Below the pieces are notes generated by a model that was not told where the DNA came from, did not search any database, and was given only the letters and a program-made list of their open reading frames with translations. A stretch of 64,000 nt of DNA. Origin: a virus. How positions within the stretch are numbered: position 1 is the first letter of the stretch; every line of letters starts with the position of its first letter. A program made the position numbers and the translations under genes. This document shows positions 47,611 through 55,528 of the stretch, one piece after another. The DNA lies in IMG/VR virus record IMGVR_UViG_3300044568_003163, positions 140,879 through 204,878 of that record. One strand, 5' to 3'.

Positions 47611-47794
47611 AATTTTCTTTATTTATAGTTCTACCAAATTTTTCATCTGTCCAAGTTTTCATTTCTTGCATAGATTCATCTCCTTCTTCAAATTCATATA
47701 TGTCCATCTCATCGCATAATGAGCAAGCTTCATAAAAATTATCTAATAATTTTTGTAGAGTTTCTTTTTTGATAATTACAAATCCATTTTCCAT
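47603..47794 (-). CDS. Hypothetical protein, 63 aa
   Basis: Small acidic helical protein (IIKKETLQKLLDNFYEACSLCDEMDIYEFEEGDESMQEMK). Overlaps the dehydrogenase by 8 bases. Unknown. Confidence 0.55.
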   Translation of the reverse strand: MENGFVIIKKETLQKLLDNFYEACSLCDEMDIYEFEEGDESMQEMKTWTDEKFGRTINKENYE

Positions 47795-47795
47795 T

Positions 47796-48206
47796 TTATT
47801 TTTTATTTAGTTCTTCAATTAATTTACCTACTTTAGTTCTACTCTTTTCTCCGATAGGAATTGGATTTCCTTCTTCGTCAATATGTACAAATTTTATATG
47901 AGTTTTCAGCACTAAAGTTTGCTTACCAGTGTAAACATTATGTGCTCTCGCTTCAAGATACATTGTAATTGATGTATGTCCTAAAGCACTTGGATGACCA
48001 TATATTTTTAGCAATTGGCTTTCTTTAGCCGGCTTTTCGAATACACATTTATCGATTGATACAGTGACCATTCGAGGAGAATCACACATTTGCATGGAAT
48101 AACCTGCAGCTGCAGCATCAATCCATGCAAGTAATTTCCCACCAAATAAATTACCGTGGAATCCAAGGTCAGATTTCTTAATAGGATGTGTGTTTAATAA
48201 TTCCAT
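47796..48206 (-). CDS. Hotdog-fold acyl-CoA thioesterase
   Basis: 136 residues of the YciA/BFIT type: GFHGNLFGGKLLAWIDAAAAGYSMQ (active-site Asn/Asp and hotdog helix), VTVSIDKCVFEKPAKESQLLKIYG, TSITMYLEARAHNVYTGKQTLVLKTHIKFVHID. Hydrolyses acyl-CoA; unusual in a phage. One-base overlap with the vWA gene. Confidence 0.85.
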   Translation of the reverse strand: MELLNTHPIKKSDLGFHGNLFGGKLLAWIDAAAAGYSMQMCDSPRMVTVSIDKCVFEKPAKESQLLKIYGHPSALGHTSITMYLEARAHNVYTGKQTLVLKTHIKFVHIDEEGNPIPIGEKSRTKVGKLIEELNKK

Positions 48207-48859
48207 TACGATTTTACTTCTTCTCTATCTTCTTCTGTAAAACTTAATACTGCATCTAACTCTACTTTTGAAGCATTAACATTCATTTTAGCTGATCTAA
48301 AATTAGTTAATTTGTTTGAGAAGTTCATGTACATTTTACTGTTTGAAGCATCATTTGCGTTATAAGTCATAGCGTTATTAGCAGAAATACCCATATCACC
48401 ACCAGCTTTAATTGCATCTTGATTTGCTGCTAAGAACAAGAAATTCCATCCTTCTTTCTTTTTAGCTTCAATAGACTTGAAAACTCCATCTCTGTTAAAT
48501 TCTCTACTTGCATTTTCCATACCATCTGTAATGATTACCATTACGACATCATTCTTAGTTTTAACTTCTGCAATGGTTCTACCAATTGCATCGTACAATG
48601 CAGTCATTGCTCTAGGAACAAAAGTTTCACCTAAAATCAAGTCTTTTACATGTTTGATGTCTAGATTAGAATAATCTACTTGATATTGGTTGTCAAATTG
48701 TACTAATGTAAGATTTGCTTCACCTTCTGCGGCTCTTTGTTCTTTAATAAATGAATTGAATCCATGTACGGTAGATCGACCTATGCTTTCCATAGATCCA
48801 CTTCTATCTAAAACAACGATAATGTCAGTTGCTTTGATTTTTTGTTTTGTTTTTTTCAT
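48206..48859 (-). CDS. von Willebrand A domain protein
   Basis: 217 residues with an intact metal-dependent adhesion site: VVLDRSGSMES (D-x-S-G-S), Thr in MTALYDAIG, and Asp in ITDGMENAS. Otherwise only the vWA fold. Similar short vWA proteins occur with tellurium-resistance and phage gene sets. It is the second vWA protein of the window besides the Ro60-like one. Confidence 0.82.
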   Translation of the reverse strand: MKKTKQKIKATDIIVVLDRSGSMESIGRSTVHGFNSFIKEQRAAEGEANLTLVQFDNQYQVDYSNLDIKHVKDLILGETFVPRAMTALYDAIGRTIAEVKTKNDVVMVIITDGMENASREFNRDGVFKSIEAKKKEGWNFLFLAANQDAIKAGGDMGISANNAMTYNANDASNSKMYMNFSNKLTNFRSAKMNVNASKVELDAVLSFTEEDREEVKS

Positions 48860-50136
48860 TAGTTATTTAGTTTAGCTTCGATTTTTTCATCAGATTCATA
48901 CCCTATTAAAGAGAATTGTGATGGATCGTATTCTGAAATATCGTCTCTTTCGTCGATATAATGATTATTTTTGTCGAATTGATTAATTTTTAATTTTGGC
49001 AGTGGATGACCATATCTCGTGATTTGTTCAGCCGCAGCTGTTATATGATTATTATACAAATGAGTATCACCTAACATTCCAATCAACTCATCTGGAATCA
49101 TATTTACTTCTTTTGCAATGATTTCTAAAAGAAGTCCATAAGATGCAATATTAAATGGCAAACCTAATAGAGTATCTACTGATCTTTGAGACCACATTAA
49201 CGAAATAGCTCTTTCTGGAACTACTCGAGTCTTAGAAAGTTTCTTTTCGAACTTAGCATAGAATTCCTTTTCTTCAGCTCTTACCTTAGCAGCTTCTTCA
49301 TATCGCAAAGCCTTAACATAAGCACTTTTAATTAGTAAGATTCCTCTGAGTTCTTGTTTTTCTTCAGGTGTACCTAATCGGTCAACTAACTCGGATTCAC
49401 TTAATTTACGAGTATATAATTGAAATCCAATATGACAAGGAGGTAGCACCGCTTTATCAACATCTGCTACATTCCAAGCATTAAGTAAAAGTCTTCTAGA
49501 ATCAGGATTTGTTCGTAAGTCTTTAATCAAATTAGCAATTTGATCGAACGATTCAGGTTTGTAAAATAAACCTTGACGAGCATCTCTATTTTCTTCATCT
49601 AAAGCATCAGAATTAAAAAAGAAATCTTTATCAACACCTTCCCAACTTCTCCATTGCTTACCGTAGATAGGACCTAAATCACCAAACATTGAATTGAAAT
49701 CGTCGTTTGCAAGAATATCTCTTTCGAATTCTTCTACTGTTAATTTAACTATCTTAGGAATTGCAACTACTTCTGCAACTTTTTGTGCATTTTCAGTAGT
49801 AGGATTTGTGTATTTTTCTTGAAGAGATTCGACCCATTTCTCATATTTCTTATAAGCGTCACCGGTCCAAATATGACAATTGTTTTCTAATAAATATCTT
49901 AAATCAGTTCTACCTTGTAAGAACCACATTAGCTCAGTTACCATTGTTTTAAATGCTAACTTTTTAGTAGTTATTGCAGGAAAGCCATCTGTCATATCAT
50001 GTCTAATCATATAACCAAATATGCTTCGAGTTCCTACTCCAGTTCGGTCACCTTTAAAATTACCATGGTGCATGATTGTTTGCAATAAGACCTTGTATTG
50101 ATGGTCTAATTTGTTTGCTGAGTTTCCTATTTCCAT
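48859..50136 (-). CDS. thyA: Thymidylate synthase (ThyA type) with two insertions
   Basis: 425 residues against about 265 in typical ThyA. Core motifs: GDRTGVGTRSIFG (Arg31), FPAITTKKLAFKTMVTELMWFLQG, YGKQWRSWEG, DSRRLLLNAWNVADV, catalytic Cys in LPPCHIGFQLY (Cys234), LMWSQRSVDTLLGLPFNIASYG, LGDTHLYNNH. Insert 1 (about 98-150) and insert 2 (about 243-307) interrupt the core. Insert 2 contains LRYEEAAKVRAEEKEF, resembling a UVR motif. It makes dTMP from dUMP. Large inserts in an essential enzyme core are unusual. Confidence 0.92.
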   Translation of the reverse strand: MEIGNSANKLDHQYKVLLQTIMHHGNFKGDRTGVGTRSIFGYMIRHDMTDGFPAITTKKLAFKTMVTELMWFLQGRTDLRYLLENNCHIWTGDAYKKYEKWVESLQEKYTNPTTENAQKVAEVVAIPKIVKLTVEEFERDILANDDFNSMFGDLGPIYGKQWRSWEGVDKDFFFNSDALDEENRDARQGLFYKPESFDQIANLIKDLRTNPDSRRLLLNAWNVADVDKAVLPPCHIGFQLYTRKLSESELVDRLGTPEEKQELRGILLIKSAYVKALRYEEAAKVRAEEKEFYAKFEKKLSKTRVVPERAISLMWSQRSVDTLLGLPFNIASYGLLLEIIAKEVNMIPDELIGMLGDTHLYNNHITAAAEQITRYGHPLPKLKINQFDKNNHYIDERDDISEYDPSQFSLIGYESDEKIEAKLNN

Positions 50137-50137
50137 T

Positions 50138-50347
50138 TTATATAAATTGCATTTGTACAGTTTTTAATTCAGTTCCTTCAGGAAATACAGAATCTCCTAA
50201 ATACATTTGTATAGTTTCCATTTCTGCTGTAGGTGCAAAAACCATTGGTAGGCTTCCATTCATCCAAATAACCTCATCGGTTATTGGTGAAAGGTCAAAA
50301 TGAACGAAATATTGATGAGTTTCGTTCCATAGTGTTTTAAATATCAT
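50138..50347 (-). CDS. Hypothetical protein, 69 aa
   Basis: Small beta-rich protein (YFVHFDLSPITDEVIWMNGSLPMVFAPTAEMETIQMYLGDSVFPEGTEL). Sits between epimerase (1-base overlap) and thyA. No family recognised. Confidence 0.55.
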   Translation of the reverse strand: MIFKTLWNETHQYFVHFDLSPITDEVIWMNGSLPMVFAPTAEMETIQMYLGDSVFPEGTELKTVQMQFI

Positions 50348-51222
50348 TAGCTACAATTTTTATTAACATATTCAGTTAAGTAGTCCATTAAATCATGTTC
50401 AGCTCGCCAACCTAAAGCTTTTTGAGTTGGTTCCCAATCGCATAAAGTAGATTGACCTTCATTCTTTCTTAATGGAGTATGAATCCATTGACCACCTTCC
50501 ATTGAACAAAGTTTCTTAGCAATATCAATGATTTTAATAGGTTTACCTCTACCTAAATCAAAATTTACACCTAGAGTTGTAACGTTAGATGCAGCAATAA
50601 GTCCTTTACAAATATCTTCAACATGAGTAAAATCTCGAGATTGTTCACCATCACCAACAACCGTAATGTCTTCACCGTTTTTCCATTGTCTAGAAAATTT
50701 AGCAACAACAGTAGCCCATTCACCTTCACGAGGTTCTCTGGGACCATAAACATTATAGAAAGTACACATTGACATGTTTAAACCAAAACATTGTGCATAA
50801 GTTTTAACAATTCCTTCTCCTGCTACTTTTGAGTAAGTGTATGGAGTTAAATAAGGAGTTCCGTGATTTTTAGATGATGTAGTTGCATACACTAAAGTGG
50901 CATTAGTAATTCTTGCAAGTTCACAAACTGCAGCAGTTCCTAGGGTATTAGATTCAAAATAATCAAAAGGCCTTTCAAACGAAGGTTGTATTCGAGCTTC
51001 AGCTGCTAAATGGAATATTTTATCAAATTTCTTATCTCCGTAATGTTTGATTACATTTTGTACATCACCTAAAATATACTCAGCAAATTGATTTTGATAA
51101 TATAGGCTTGCAGATTCAGATGATAAATTATCAATACCATAGACTTCGTGTCCTTGTGAAACCAACATATCTACTAAATTTGAGCCTACAAAACCTAATG
51201 AACCCGTGACTAATATCTTCAT
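50347..51222 (-). CDS. NAD-dependent nucleotide-sugar epimerase/dehydratase
   Basis: 291 residues, extended SDR. TGSLGFVGSNLVDML (T-G-x-x-G-x-x-G), HLAAEARIQPSF, TSSKNHG, catalytic Tyr and Lys in TPYTYSKVAGE, FYNVYGPREPREGEW and the substrate-binding FTHVEDICKGL. It acts on UDP- or dTDP-sugars; with the UDP-sugar dehydrogenase and glycosyltransferases it would supply modified sugars. Confidence 0.88.
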   Translation of the reverse strand: MKILVTGSLGFVGSNLVDMLVSQGHEVYGIDNLSSESASLYYQNQFAEYILGDVQNVIKHYGDKKFDKIFHLAAEARIQPSFERPFDYFESNTLGTAAVCELARITNATLVYATTSSKNHGTPYLTPYTYSKVAGEGIVKTYAQCFGLNMSMCTFYNVYGPREPREGEWATVVAKFSRQWKNGEDITVVGDGEQSRDFTHVEDICKGLIAASNVTTLGVNFDLGRGKPIKIIDIAKKLCSMEGGQWIHTPLRKNEGQSTLCDWEPTQKALGWRAEHDLMDYLTEYVNKNCS

Positions 51223-51239
51223 ACTTACTTTTTAATAAT

Positions 51240-51249
51240 TATTATATGC
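51240..51249 (-). promoter_or_regulatory. -10-like GCATATAATA before the epimerase
   Basis: GCATATAATA 18 bases upstream of the ATG at 51222. Same -10 as the ECF-type sites but without a clear GAAACT box, so a related or weaker promoter. Confidence 0.45.
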
Positions 51250-51273
51250 AGGTTTTAGAATAAGAATTCAATA

Positions 51274-51302
51274 CAACAAAAGGCTAAATTAATTTAGCCT
51301 TT
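51274..51302 (-). terminator. Rho-independent terminator
   Basis: Perfect 12-base inverted repeat AAAGGCTAAATT/AATTTAGCCTTT; TTTTGTTG follows on the minus strand. Separates the 51314 gene from the epimerase operon. Confidence 0.8.
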
Positions 51303-51313
51303 GTGAATGTAGA

Positions 51314-51595
51314 TTACTTAGAAAGTTGTTCAATTTCCTTATCGATTACAGATTGACGAGTAACATCTAGGATTTTTCTATCGGTAGATTGTATCATTCG
51401 CTTTTCGGTTTTAAGTCCTTCGATTTGTAAATCTTTTTTAGTAACTGATTCGTCAACTCTTTCGGTTAATTTATCAAGTCTTTTGTTGATGCTCTTAACA
51501 TCACCAGATCCACAAGTGTTAAAGAAAATTAAAACAAGAAGAATCGTTGCAATTTTGTTAAAATGAAGATCCAAAAAGTTTGTTATTTTATTCAT
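51314..51595 (-). CDS. Membrane-anchored coiled-coil protein
   Basis: 93 residues: hydrophobic segment FNKIATILLVLIFFNTCGSG (the NTCG could be a lipobox) then a coiled coil (VKSINKRLDKLTERVDESVTKKDLQIEGLKTEKRMI). Small phage proteins of this build include spanin-like and baseplate-linked proteins; undecided. Terminator follows. Confidence 0.6.
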   Translation of the reverse strand: MNKITNFLDLHFNKIATILLVLIFFNTCGSGDVKSINKRLDKLTERVDESVTKKDLQIEGLKTEKRMIQSTDRKILDVTRQSVIDKEIEQLSK

Positions 51596-51831
51596 GACAT
51601 TTTCTTGTTTTTTGGTTTAATTGTAGTAGATGGTCTAGGAGTTTGCTGAGATTTCTTAGCATCATAGTAATCATCAGTATAGCATTCACATGGAAGTCTA
51701 GAAGAACCACATTTAGGACAGGATAGAGGCTCAGCCGGTGAATCCGGCTTTGGAGCTTCTATTTCTTCGATATCTTTATCTGATGGCTTTTTCTTTTCTA
51801 ATATGAATTGGAAGAATTTCTTAAATGACAT
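51592..51831 (-). CDS. Small zinc-ribbon-like protein
   Basis: 79 residues: MSFKKFFQFILEKKK (faintly like the head tag), an acidic Pro-rich linker, then CPKCGSSRLPCEC (four Cys, probable zinc site) and a basic tail. Four-base overlap with the coiled-coil gene. Confidence 0.6.
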   Translation of the reverse strand: MSFKKFFQFILEKKKPSDKDIEEIEAPKPDSPAEPLSCPKCGSSRLPCECYTDDYYDAKKSQQTPRPSTTIKPKNKKMS

Positions 51832-51849
51832 GGTGTCGTTTTAAGTTAT

Positions 51850-52383
51850 TTATCTTCCTTGTTGAAGTGCTTGTTCTCTTTGTGCAGCTTCTACTAAATT
51901 CTCAACAGATATACCTTGCTCAGCAGCAACTAATTCAAGAGAATGGTCTCTTAAAACTTGTCTATCGTCGTTAATTTCTTTCATTGGAAGTGCAAATTGA
52001 TCGCAGATTCTTCTGAACATTTTAGCGTTTTCAACACCTTTACCTGGATAATTTTTCAAGAAGTGGAAAATAGCTTCAATGATTTCTACCTGAGTATTAC
52101 CATTTAATGCTCCATCGACTACAATTCCTTGTAATTTTTCGTAAGTTTCTGAAATTGCATAAGATTCATATCCTTTCCATTCAACTGTTTCGTAAAAATT
52201 TTCAAACAAGTATTTTGTTTCTTCTACAGTTAAAAGAACTGCGTAATTTTTAGTCTCCAGTAATTGACGGATAGCATCAAATTTTTCCTGAGCTTCAGCA
52301 ACTCTTTTTGGATCGATTAGACTAGGTCCTTGTTGGTTTTGACTTGTTGCTTCTTGAACATCGTCAGCTTTAATTACTTTCAT
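51850..52383 (-). CDS. Hypothetical protein, 177 aa
   Basis: Helical, acidic protein (RVAEAQEKFDAIRQLLETKNYAVLLTVEETKYLFENFYETVEWKGYESYAISETYEKL) without recognised domain. First gene behind the ECF-type promoter at 52404; a virion-assembly role would fit but is not shown. Confidence 0.6.
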   Translation of the reverse strand: MKVIKADDVQEATSQNQQGPSLIDPKRVAEAQEKFDAIRQLLETKNYAVLLTVEETKYLFENFYETVEWKGYESYAISETYEKLQGIVVDGALNGNTQVEIIEAIFHFLKNYPGKGVENAKMFRRICDQFALPMKEINDDRQVLRDHSLELVAAEQGISVENLVEAAQREQALQQGR

Positions 52384-52403
52384 ATTTTAGTTTTTGTTTT
52401 GGT

Positions 52404-52433
52404 TATTATATGCACTTAGTGTAAATTAGTTTT
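52404..52433 (-). promoter_or_regulatory. ECF-type promoter AAAACTAA-N13-CATATAATA
   Basis: Boxes and 13-base spacing match the other four sites (first G of GAAACT replaced by A), 21 bases upstream of the ATG at 52383. Confidence 0.65.
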
Positions 52434-53149
52434 TATTGAGGTCCTTTATTAAACCATTTTTTTTCAAATACGCTAGTCTGTGCATTTGTTATTTCATATT
52501 GTTGCTCAGGTGTTAAAGTCTTACCGGTTTTGCCTAAATTGCCATCATGATGATTTACCACAGAATCTGCAACTAAGCAATGAGGAATTTTATTTTTCTG
52601 TAATTCCATTGAATAATCATTATCACAGAACCAGAAAGTAAATTGTTCATCTAATTCGCCTAAGATATCGTAGATTTTTCGTTGTTGAAAAATACACCAT
52701 CCTGCTAATTCGCCTCTTACTCGATAACCTTCAAATACATTTCCAGTATTTGTTACATTATCTCCTTGAGTTTGTGGACACCAAGGAGAAGCAGAAAGAA
52801 ATCTAGGATGTACATCCATTACTTCGATTATTTTAGAAGCCCAATTCTTTTCGTAAGTTAAATCGGAGTTACACAAAACTACATAAGGTGAATTACCTGC
52901 TCTTCTGCCGATATTCAAGTATCGATGATATCCAAAAGGAACTTCTGGATGGATTGTTGTACATGAATGCATCCATTTGAATTGGTTATATTCATCGTAA
53001 TTAACATCTTTATTCGATTCAATCACATAAGCATGGAATGCAATATCTCCGCTATCAGATTTGAATAAAGAATCTAAACCGTCTTTGGTTACTTGAAGAA
53101 GAGCATCGTCTTTTGCCCAACTAATTATTATTACGTCTACATGTTTCAT
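52433..53149 (-). CDS. Family-2-type glycosyltransferase
   Basis: 238 residues. VDVIIISWAKDDALLQVTKDGLDSL, YLNIGRRAGNSPYVVLCNSDLTYEKNW (N-x-D in place of DxD) and FTFWFCDNDYSMELQKNKIPHCLVADSVVNHH, the acceptor-side motif of GT2 enzymes ending with the typical H-H. Start of the distal end of the glycan operon (last gene transcribed). Sugar and acceptor unknown. Confidence 0.85.
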   Translation of the reverse strand: MKHVDVIIISWAKDDALLQVTKDGLDSLFKSDSGDIAFHAYVIESNKDVNYDEYNQFKWMHSCTTIHPEVPFGYHRYLNIGRRAGNSPYVVLCNSDLTYEKNWASKIIEVMDVHPRFLSASPWCPQTQGDNVTNTGNVFEGYRVRGELAGWCIFQQRKIYDILGELDEQFTFWFCDNDYSMELQKNKIPHCLVADSVVNHHDGNLGKTGKTLTPEQQYEITNAQTSVFEKKWFNKGPQ

Positions 53150-53159
53150 TATGTTGTAT

Positions 53160-53762
53160 TTATCGAATTAATTCTATTAGTAAAGGTTTACCAATATATG
53201 TAGTAAAATGAATGTTTAGTGGATGTGTATAATGTTTAAGAGCTTTATAAATACCGTGCATACATGAAGGGTATTCAGGTCTAGGCGGTTTTGATTGTAA
53301 ATAGTGACATCCTTGAATCATTGAATCAATATGCTTTTTATTAAGCCATATTGCAAGATCTGAAACAAATTCAACTTCTAGAAAAGGGTCATGTGGCGGG
53401 TACATAAAGTTGATTTTATCAAAGTCAATAACACCAAATTCAGTAACTTTATAAAGAAACTTTGTATCAAATCTAGTGACAAAAATGAAGTCAATATCTT
53501 CGGTTTTCATCATTTCCATACAATGAATAAATGTGGTTATTTGATCTGTTCCTTGGTAAGGTATAATTTCAAGTTTAGTAGGCGAATATGTTTCTACTAA
53601 TTCTCCAATATATGGATTATCATAAGTACAAATATATGTACTCACTTCGTGATTCTCTTTTAGAGGCTCGATTAGATTTTCTTTTATATTATCGGCACAT
53701 TGTCTAAAGTCAGCTTTTCCATGACCATGTGAAATTCCTCTAAATAATATCGCTATTTTCAT
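53160..53762 (-). CDS. Glycosyltransferase-like protein of the glycan operon
   Basis: 200 residues: KIAILFRGISHGHGKADFRQCADNIKENLIEPLK..., STYICTYDNPYIGELVETYSPTKLEIIPY, FIFVTRFDTKFLYKV. This layout (opening strand-G, then a strand ending YSP-x-x-x-x-I, then a-x-R-x-D) is shared with the 54213 gene. It occurs in capsule-type glycan clusters. Overlaps the GDPD-like gene by 23 bases. Enzymatic role inferred. Confidence 0.65.
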   Translation of the reverse strand: MKIAILFRGISHGHGKADFRQCADNIKENLIEPLKENHEVSTYICTYDNPYIGELVETYSPTKLEIIPYQGTDQITTFIHCMEMMKTEDIDFIFVTRFDTKFLYKVTEFGVIDFDKINFMYPPHDPFLEVEFVSDLAIWLNKKHIDSMIQGCHYLQSKPPRPEYPSCMHGIYKALKHYTHPLNIHFTTYIGKPLLIELIR

Positions 53763-54213
53763 CTCTATATTTTTTTATATGATCGCTACAGATACCTGAA
53801 CAAAGAGAAACATCATCGTTATTAATTTCTGGCATAACTGCAATTGAATTTTTGATTGGTTGATTGCCTGGATAAACCCAAACATGTTTATGGGAAGTAA
53901 GAGTCATCTGATCTTCTTGATGCCAAAAGAAATTAAATTCATATCCGGACTCAGAAAAAATTTCGACCGCTTCTATATTTTTGCAATGAATCCATAGTCT
54001 AGTCAATCGATCGCTAAACCATCTAAAATCCACTCTATATTGAGGTTTATCATGTCCTAGAAAAAGCTGCCACCCATATTGTTCAGTTTTGATATACCAA
54101 ACATCAACCTCAACCTCAAAACCTTCATTAATAGCTTTATCGATATAATTTGGTTCATTTTCATAAGACTCAAATTTACCGTTGGTATTTCCTCGGTGTG
54201 CAATATACTTCAT
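53740..54213 (-). CDS. Glycerophosphodiester-phosphodiesterase-like protein
   Basis: 157 residues. YIAHRGNTNG...ENEPNYIDKAINEGFEVEVDVWYIK matches the GDPD opening (H-R-G, then E-x-D on the second strand). QLFLGHDKPQYRVD corresponds to the second catalytic His (GHD). Short versus full GDPDs (about 240). Family members are seen in capsule and sugar-phosphate clusters. Hydrolysis of a phosphodiester in the glycan pathway is inferred. Confidence 0.75.
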   Translation of the reverse strand: MKYIAHRGNTNGKFESYENEPNYIDKAINEGFEVEVDVWYIKTEQYGWQLFLGHDKPQYRVDFRWFSDRLTRLWIHCKNIEAVEIFSESGYEFNFFWHQEDQMTLTSHKHVWVYPGNQPIKNSIAVMPEINNDDVSLCSGICSDHIKKYRDENSDII

Positions 54214-54866
54214 TAATATCTAACTTCGTTTTTAAGGACAAAGCTCAAATCTGGTACGGCAACAAATTGAATACCTTGTTTAGCTAAGTAATTTTGAAAT
54301 ACATTTTCTGCGTTAACACATTTATTGATGGTTTCTTCAGTATAAAAAGATTCGTCAGGTATACTTTCAATCATCGTTTCTCGGTCGCCGTAAAAAAATA
54401 TGTCACTAGTAAAACCATTCATCGAAGAATATCTTCCATATATTTTTCCAGGTTCTACTTCAAGGTTTATATTATATAAATGAGACAAATCAAATCTGCT
54501 TCTTACTATAATGTCGTATGTTGAGTCAACCATTGCAAAAGTTTTCTTAATCTTCTTCCACATAAGTAGAGTATTTAATACGTTTACTCGAGTATCTGAT
54601 GGAAATTGATAGTCAAAATGAAAGAGATCCGAGTAGTCTGAGCGTTTTTCTATTTCTAATTTAATCGGAGAATAATTTCGAACTAAAGCTTCTATGTCAA
54701 TTGGATTTTCAATTTCAATTCCACCTTGCCAAAATAATTGACCAGTTGCTTGATATTCCCATGTAGAAATAAAGAAATCTACACCAAGATTTTTAAAGTA
54801 CGCAGAAGGCATAGGTAAATTATATTCTAAGCCTCTAGTATGTCCAGATAAACAATATGCAATCAT
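54213..54866 (-). CDS. Glycosyltransferase-like protein of the glycan operon
   Basis: 217 residues: IAYCLSGHTRGLEYNLPMPSAYFKNLGVDFFISTWEY, then RNYSPIKLEIEKRSDYSD, YDIIVRSRFDLSHLYNI, and KIYGRYSSMNGFTSDIFFYGDRETM. The R-x-R-x-D motif and layout parallel the 53160 protein, so the two are probably related transferases. Substrate unknown. Confidence 0.65.
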   Translation of the reverse strand: MIAYCLSGHTRGLEYNLPMPSAYFKNLGVDFFISTWEYQATGQLFWQGGIEIENPIDIEALVRNYSPIKLEIEKRSDYSDLFHFDYQFPSDTRVNVLNTLLMWKKIKKTFAMVDSTYDIIVRSRFDLSHLYNINLEVEPGKIYGRYSSMNGFTSDIFFYGDRETMIESIPDESFYTEETINKCVNAENVFQNYLAKQGIQFVAVPDLSFVLKNEVRY

Positions 54867-54874
54867 AGGAAATA

Positions 54875-55519
54875 TTATTTTTGTATACGATATGCAATTG
54901 CTACACCATAATCGTCTTGACCTTCAAAGTGCTTTTCAACTCTAAAAATACTATTATCTATAGCTTCTACAAATACGGTAGGACCTGGATGATAATTAGA
55001 ATCATGGAATATTACAATACCGTTATCAGAAAGCATATCGACATATTGCCAATCATTTATTACTGCGTTTAAAGAATGCCATCCATCGATAAATAAAATC
55101 GAGATTTTTTCTAATCCTATTTTCTTTGCATAACTTTTTACATTAGATCGATTAAATGAGTTTTCCCTTATTGTGAAGATATTCTTTTCAGCATTATCGA
55201 GATATGTTTTATCGTCTAAATCTACACCTAAGTATTTAATATGATCTGGCTTAGATTGAAATATTGCTTGAGTAAAAGAACCCATTTCATTACGAGAAAT
55301 ACCAATCTCTAAAATACCATGAGTCATGTAATTTTTAGTGATTGATTCAACTAATTTATAATTCTGAGATGAAACTTCAGCTGAACAGGTTTTCGTAAAA
55401 GAACTCCAATCTTCGTTATTATCATATCCGGTCATTTGAGGGAGAAAGGAAAGACCGAATATGTCAGTTTTATCTTCTCTAACTTCAACCGGATGACCAT
55501 TTATTATTAAGTTTTTCAT
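54875..55519 (-). CDS. Class I SAM-dependent methyltransferase (Methyltransf_24-like)
   Basis: 214 residues. ILEIGISRNEMGSFTQAI (motif I region), LGVDLDDKTY, ISILFIDGWHSLNAVINDWQYVDMLSDNGIVIFHDSNYHPG: the W-H-S/Y-x-x-x-x-D-x-x and H-D pattern of this methyltransferase group, common in sugar and capsule biosynthesis. Probably methylates a sugar in the same pathway. Confidence 0.82.
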   Translation of the reverse strand: MKNLIINGHPVEVREDKTDIFGLSFLPQMTGYDNNEDWSSFTKTCSAEVSSQNYKLVESITKNYMTHGILEIGISRNEMGSFTQAIFQSKPDHIKYLGVDLDDKTYLDNAEKNIFTIRENSFNRSNVKSYAKKIGLEKISILFIDGWHSLNAVINDWQYVDMLSDNGIVIFHDSNYHPGPTVFVEAIDNSIFRVEKHFEGQDDYGVAIAYRIQK

Positions 55520-55528
55520 ATATTTGTT

